Origin: a bacterium
GTDB lineage: Bacteria; Bacteroidota; Bacteroidia; Cytophagales; Thermonemataceae
DNA: 8,984 nucleotides
NCBI GenBank assembly: GCA_025362415.1
Contig: JANYGM010000255.1
Location: 1 to 8,984, forward strand
Direction of reading: 5' to 3'
Shown here: piece after piece, positions 5,810 through 8,984 of the stretch
How positions within the stretch are numbered: position 1 is the first letter of the stretch
Layout of the letters: each line of letters starts with the position of its first letter
Position numbers and translations under genes: made by a program
The notes under the pieces: generated by a model
Told to the model about the DNA's origin: nothing
The model's input: the letters and a program-made list of their open reading frames with translations, nothing else
Database searches by the model: none

Positions 5810-5845
5810 CGTTGTGAGTGTTCTAGCGTTAGCGACACCACAACG
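5810..5845. repeat. Hairpin with 11-bp stem downstream of the ABC exporter
   Basis: CGTTGTG (5810-5816) and GTGT (5818-5821) pair with CACAACG (5839-5845) and ACAC (5835-5838), with A5817 bulged. The loop contains CTAGCG and TTAGCG. There is no T-run on either side, so it is not a complete terminator. It lies between the exporter stop and the shared terminator and might protect the transcript 3' end. Confidence 0.5.
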
Positions 5846-5869
5846 CACAACGTCAAACAATCTTACTTT

Positions 5870-7768
5870 CTAATTCACCTCCAGTTGCAGGCGTACCAAA
5901 TTATTATAAATGCCTTCATTTTGCGCAAAAAGTTCGTCGTGTGTGCCTTGTTCCATAATATTGCCATTACTCAAAACATAGATTTTATCTACTTTTCTTA
6001 TAGTGGCAAGCCTATGCGCAATAATAATGGTGGTACGGTTTTGCATCAAATTATCTAAGGCATCAGCTACGAGTTTTTCAGATTCTGCATCAAGAGAGCT
6101 AGTAGCCTCATCAAGCACCAAAATACGTGGATTTTTGAGTATAGCACGAGCAATAGCAATGCGTTGGCGTTGCCCACCAGAGAGTTTAATCCCTCTTTCA
6201 CCTACCACAGTGTCAAATTTTTCTGGGAAACCTTCAATAAAATCAAGTGCATTGGCTTGTTTTGCAGCTTCTATGATTTCTGCATCTGTGGCAGAAAGTT
6301 TGCCATAAGAAATATTTTCTTTGATAGTTCCACCAAACAAAATAACCTCCTGTGGCACAATACCAATGTTTTGACGCAAATAAGGTGTATTGATGTCGTT
6401 GATATTTTGGTTATCTATGCTGATTTGTCCGTTAGCGTCTTCTAATTTATAGAATTTCATAAGTAATTGTGCAATAGTAGATTTTCCTGCGCCACTATGC
6501 CCCACAAGAGCTATTTTTTGCCCTGCCAAAATCTCAAAATTGATGCTTTTAAGTACCTGCACATCTGTGCGTGTAGGATAAGAGAATTGTACATTTTTGA
6601 AAATTATATTTCCTGCCACTATTGCAGGTTTTTGAGTGATTCTTTCAGTAGAATTTTCATTAGAACTTCTTACTAATTTTTCTTCTAAAACAAACTCACT
6701 TTCTTCTTCCAAAATCTCCAAAATACGTTCAGATGCGCCCACAGTACGTTGCAGTTGTGCGTACAAATCACCCATACCTGCCACAGATGCGCCAATAAAA
6801 ATCATATATAAAATAAATTCTACCAGTTCTCCAGTCTTCATTTCTCCACTTGCAATGAGTGTAGCACCATACCAAAGGACAAAAACAATCCCACCAAAAA
6901 GCGCAAAAATCAGAAAAGAAACAAACGCACCACGAAAGACAGATGCTTTAAGTGCCACTACTACGACTTCATCAAGGTTTTTGCGGTAGCGTTTCACTTC
7001 AAAAAGCTCCATAGTAAAGGCTTTGACCACATTTATAGCCTGAAAAGTTTCCTCTACAATGGTATTAGCTTGTGCAAGTAGGTCTTGTGTTTTTTTGGAT
7101 AGTTTTCTAATAAATTTTCCAAAGAAAATAGCCGCCACAATCATTAGGGGGAATGTTGCAAGCATCACGAGGGCAAGTTTTGGGTAACTAATCAAAATCA
7201 AAGTAATACCAATTAAAAGCACTGCCATTTGTCTAAAAAGTTCTGCCAAATTGAAAGAAAGCATACTTTCTAGTTGCGCTACGTCAGTATTCATACGGCT
7301 TACAAGCTCACCAACACGGTTTTTTTCAAAGAAACTCAAAGGAAGTGTAATTATTTTGGAATATAATTTGCTTCTAATGTCTGCCATTGTCTTTTCTGTT
7401 ACGATAGCAAACAAATAAACCCTAAAAAATGATGCCATTGCTTGCAAAACAAGTATTCCAAAGAAAATTAAGGCTACTTGGTTGATGGGATTGGTGACAT
7501 TTAAGTTTTTGCAAAAATCACTTATTGCTACCAAAACAGCATTACTTTTGCCGTCTGCTACGTCTGTGAGTGTGCCTGCAAGTTTAGGAAAGGAAAGCGT
7601 TGTAAGCGTTGAAAGCACCAAAAATAACATTCCTATAATGAAATAATTTTTGTAGGGAAGTGCAAAACGGAATAATTTGAGTGTTTTCTGGAAATTTTGT
7701 TTGTTGAGTTTGATTTTTTTATCTTCTGGGTTTTCTTCTACGTTATTGAATTTGCTATTGCGTGCCAT
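5870..7768 (-). CDS. ABC exporter half-transporter (MsbA/BmrA-like, fused membrane and ATPase domains)
   Basis: This 632-residue inner-membrane protein joins one six-helix export domain to one ATPase domain and should work as a dimer. Hydrophobic segments are at about 42-62, 98-122, 177-195, 198-217, 280-305 and 313-333. The ATPase has an A-loop Tyr (Y397), Walker A GHSGAGKS (423-430, K429), Q-loop Q473, signature LSGGQ (529-533), Walker B ILVLDE (549-554, catalytic E554), D-loop SSLD (557-560) and the H-loop His (H585). All key residues are present, so it should be active. The substrate may be a lipid, drug or peptide and cannot be told from the sequence; there is no peptidase or adaptor gene beside it. 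The ATG at 7768 lies about 37 bases behind its predicted transcription start. It is probably a single-gene transcript. Confidence 0.95.
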   Translation of the reverse strand: MARNSKFNNVEENPEDKKIKLNKQNFQKTLKLFRFALPYKNYFIIGMLFLVLSTLTTLSFPKLAGTLTDVADGKSNAVLVAISDFCKNLNVTNPINQVALIFFGILVLQAMASFFRVYLFAIVTEKTMADIRSKLYSKIITLPLSFFEKNRVGELVSRMNTDVAQLESMLSFNLAELFRQMAVLLIGITLILISYPKLALVMLATFPLMIVAAIFFGKFIRKLSKKTQDLLAQANTIVEETFQAINVVKAFTMELFEVKRYRKNLDEVVVVALKASVFRGAFVSFLIFALFGGIVFVLWYGATLIASGEMKTGELVEFILYMIFIGASVAGMGDLYAQLQRTVGASERILEILEEESEFVLEEKLVRSSNENSTERITQKPAIVAGNIIFKNVQFSYPTRTDVQVLKSINFEILAGQKIALVGHSGAGKSTIAQLLMKFYKLEDANGQISIDNQNINDINTPYLRQNIGIVPQEVILFGGTIKENISYGKLSATDAEIIEAAKQANALDFIEGFPEKFDTVVGERGIKLSGGQRQRIAIARAILKNPRILVLDEATSSLDAESEKLVADALDNLMQNRTTIIIAHRLATIRKVDKIYVLSNGNIMEQGTHDELFAQNEGIYNNLVRLQLEVN

Positions 7769-7811
7769 TTGTGAGGTTAAAACAGTTTTATGATTGGTTT
7801 TAATTTTGGTG

Positions 7812-7841
7812 CAAAGATACGTTTTTTATGCTAGTCTGCAA
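7812..7841 (-). promoter_or_regulatory. Bacteroidota-type promoter of the ABC exporter
   Basis: Read on the minus strand, TTG (7841-7839) is followed by exactly 19 bases and TATCTTTG (7819-7812), a complete TTG-N19-TAnnTTTG promoter. It is placed 44 bp before the ATG at 7768, which supports that start. Confidence 0.72.
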
Positions 7842-7862
7842 TTTTAAAAAACGTGATTTTAT

Positions 7863-7890
7863 TGTTGCAAAAAGTTCTGTTGCAAAAAAG
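7863..7890. repeat. Two direct copies of TGTTGCAAAAA
   Basis: TGTTGCAAAAA occurs at 7863-7873 and 7878-7888 with a 15-bp period, upstream of the exporter promoter. A shorter GGTTGCA follows at 7896-7902. It could be a regulator site or a chance feature of AT-rich DNA. Confidence 0.4.
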
Positions 7891-7922
7891 TGTAGGGTTG
7901 CACCTCATAGCTGTCAAGTTAG

Positions 7923-8121
7923 TAAGAAAAACTGTAACTGTTTAGGTGACTGATGTTACACAGATATATTTGTAGAAACGTTGCAAGCAACGTCTTAGCG
8001 TAGAAAATTGTATTTAGTTCCATACAAGAATAATGCTTTAATTTGCTAGTTTAGACGTTGCAAGCAACGTCTAAACTACAAATACATAGAATAATCTACC
8101 TAAACAGTTACACTTTTCTTA
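7923..8121. mobile_element. MITE-like 199-bp imperfect palindromic element
   Basis: The ends are inverted repeats: TAAGAAAA then TGTAACTGTTTAGGT (7923-7947, with two bases between the blocks) against the complement at 8098-8121 (one base between). Inside, TATTTGTAG (7967-7975) faces CTACAAATA (8076-8084). Two copies of an ACGTTGC-AA-GCAACGT palindrome (7978-7993 and inside 8047-8078) lie symmetrically about a small central hairpin (8008-8027). There is no reading frame, so it would depend on a transposase elsewhere. I found no clear target-site duplication. It fills most of the gene-free stretch 7769-8237; in 8122-8237 I see nothing recognisable. Confidence 0.6.
8047..8078. repeat. 15-bp-arm palindrome around GCAAGC
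   Basis: TAGTTTAGACGTTGC (8047-8061) pairs perfectly with GCAACGTCTAAACTA (8064-8078), separated only by AA. A shorter copy of the same core is at 7978-7993. Such a structure can extrude as a cruciform or form a stable RNA stem. It lies within the MITE-like element. Confidence 0.8.
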
Positions 8122-8237
8122 TGTTTTTTACGATAGGGCAGTATGGGGGAAACCGTAAACTTTACTAAACACATCAGAAAAAAGCCTTTTAAATGTGATT
8201 TAATCAACTAATTGTTCTTAGGAAGATTAGAATTTTA

Positions 8238-8984
8238 TTATGATTTGAAAAATAAATCATAGCCTAATCTTACAGAAAGGCACATTACGACCACCAAAAA
8301 CATTATTCTGATAAATGAATTTCCTTTCAAAATAGCCAAACGACTTCCCAAATATGCGCCCAAAAGGTTGCATACAAGCATAGGAAGTGCCAAATGAAAT
8401 AAAACAAAACCATTTATAAGAAAAAATATAAGTGAGGCACAATCAGCCACCACATTAACAAATTTTGAAATACCAGAACCACCCAAAAAGTTGAATTTGA
8501 GCCACGCAATAAAGCCAAAAACAAGCAAAGTACCCGTTCCAGGTCCTATCAAACCATTATAAAAGCCCATTAAAGCACCCAAAAATAAACTTTTCAGGAG
8601 CAAATTATTATCCAAAATAGGCGTATTGTTGTGTTGTCCTAGATTTTTATTCAAAAAACTATAAATTCCTAGAAAAATAATCAAAACCAAAATAATAGGT
8701 TTTAGGAGTGTTGCGGAGATAAAACTTGCCAGCAACGCACCCAAATAAGCGCAAATAGCTGCTGTTATTCCTGCGAAAAACACTACTTTCCACATAATAG
8801 GGGTGCTTTTTGCATATTGATAACCTGCCATTAAAGTTCCCACAAAAGAGGCACTTCTATTAGTGCCAATCACGACAGAAACAGGCATTTGAGGGAAAAC
8901 AAGGAACATTATAGGCACTTGAATAAGTCCGCCACCACCTACAATAGCATCAATAAAACCTGCAAAAAAAGCTGCCAAACTGAC
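8238..8984 (-). CDS. TauE/SafE-family permease (5'-truncated by the window edge)
   Basis: This inner-membrane protein belongs to the family that includes sulfite and organosulfonate exporters. The visible part (249 codons) is nearly the full family length. The N-half motif AGFIDAIVGGGGLIQVPIM and the C-half motif GFYNGLIGPGTGTLLVFGF are the two glycine-rich repeats of the inverted two-fold fold, and eight or so hydrophobic segments are present. The frame stays open to the window edge (reading V-S-L-A-A-F-F), and the family usually has a few more hydrophobic residues at the N-terminus. The TTG at 8978 is therefore probably an internal Leu codon, and the true start lies outside. The stop is TAA at 8238-8240. 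The transported anion cannot be assigned from this sequence. Confidence 0.9.
   Translation of the reverse strand, partial: VSLAAFFAGFIDAIVGGGGLIQVPIMFLVFPQMPVSVVIGTNRSASFVGTLMAGYQYAKSTPIMWKVVFFAGITAAICAYLGALLASFISATLLKPIILVLIIFLGIYSFLNKNLGQHNNTPILDNNLLLKSLFLGALMGFYNGLIGPGTGTLLVFGFIAWLKFNFLGGSGISKFVNVVADCASLIFFLINGFVLFHLALPMLVCNLLGAYLGSRLAILKGNSFIRIMFLVVVMCLSVRLGYDLFFKS

Noticed and set aside
6003..6989. Several plus-strand open frames of 69-117 codons opposite the ABC exporter
   Set aside because: All lie antisense to well-conserved ABC exporter sequence, including the ATPase motifs, and show no recognisable domain.

Overview
The window looks like an ordinary chromosomal segment of an AT-rich member of the Bacteroidota, perhaps of the Cytophagales type. 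Four things point that way. Genes lack Shine-Dalgarno sites. Promoters follow the Bacteroidota pattern TTG-N19-TAnnTTTG, with three complete copies here. A lipoprotein/barrel pair resembles the Bacteroidota-specific families DUF6452 and DUF6048. Intergenic DNA carries short TACGAA-type repeats. I cannot name a genus.

Layout. Positions 1-260 hold no gene but contain an inverted pair of about 32-bp repeats, one of them inside a long hairpin, and a terminator. A HigA-like helix-turn-helix gene (261-629, minus) stands without a visible toxin partner. It diverges from a peroxiredoxin Q gene (bcp, 847-1305), which is followed after 7 bp by a GT-C membrane glycosyltransferase (1313-3082). That pair meets a two-gene minus-strand operon head-on with only 4 bp between stops: a DUF6452-like lipoprotein (start 4374) and a DUF6048-like outer-membrane-type protein (end 3087), whose reading frames overlap by 38 bp. 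A 316-bp divergent intergenic region separates this operon from the glycolytic gene gap (4691-5686), which ends at a strong bidirectional terminator. The convergent neighbour is a full-length ABC exporter half-transporter (5870-7768, minus) with its own promoter. Positions 7769-8237 carry no gene but hold a roughly 199-bp MITE-like imperfect palindrome. The window ends inside a TauE/SafE-family permease gene (8238-8984, minus) that lacks its N-terminus.

How the genes fit together. Most are independent housekeeping or envelope functions: peroxide detoxification, lipid-linked sugar transfer, an envelope lipoprotein/barrel pair, glycolysis, lipid or drug export, and anion export. No defence system, prophage or biosynthetic cluster is visible. 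The parts least explained are the intergenic repeat structures, the orphan HigA-like regulator whose promoter overlaps the peroxiredoxin promoter zone, and the uncharacterised DUF6452/DUF6048 pair.
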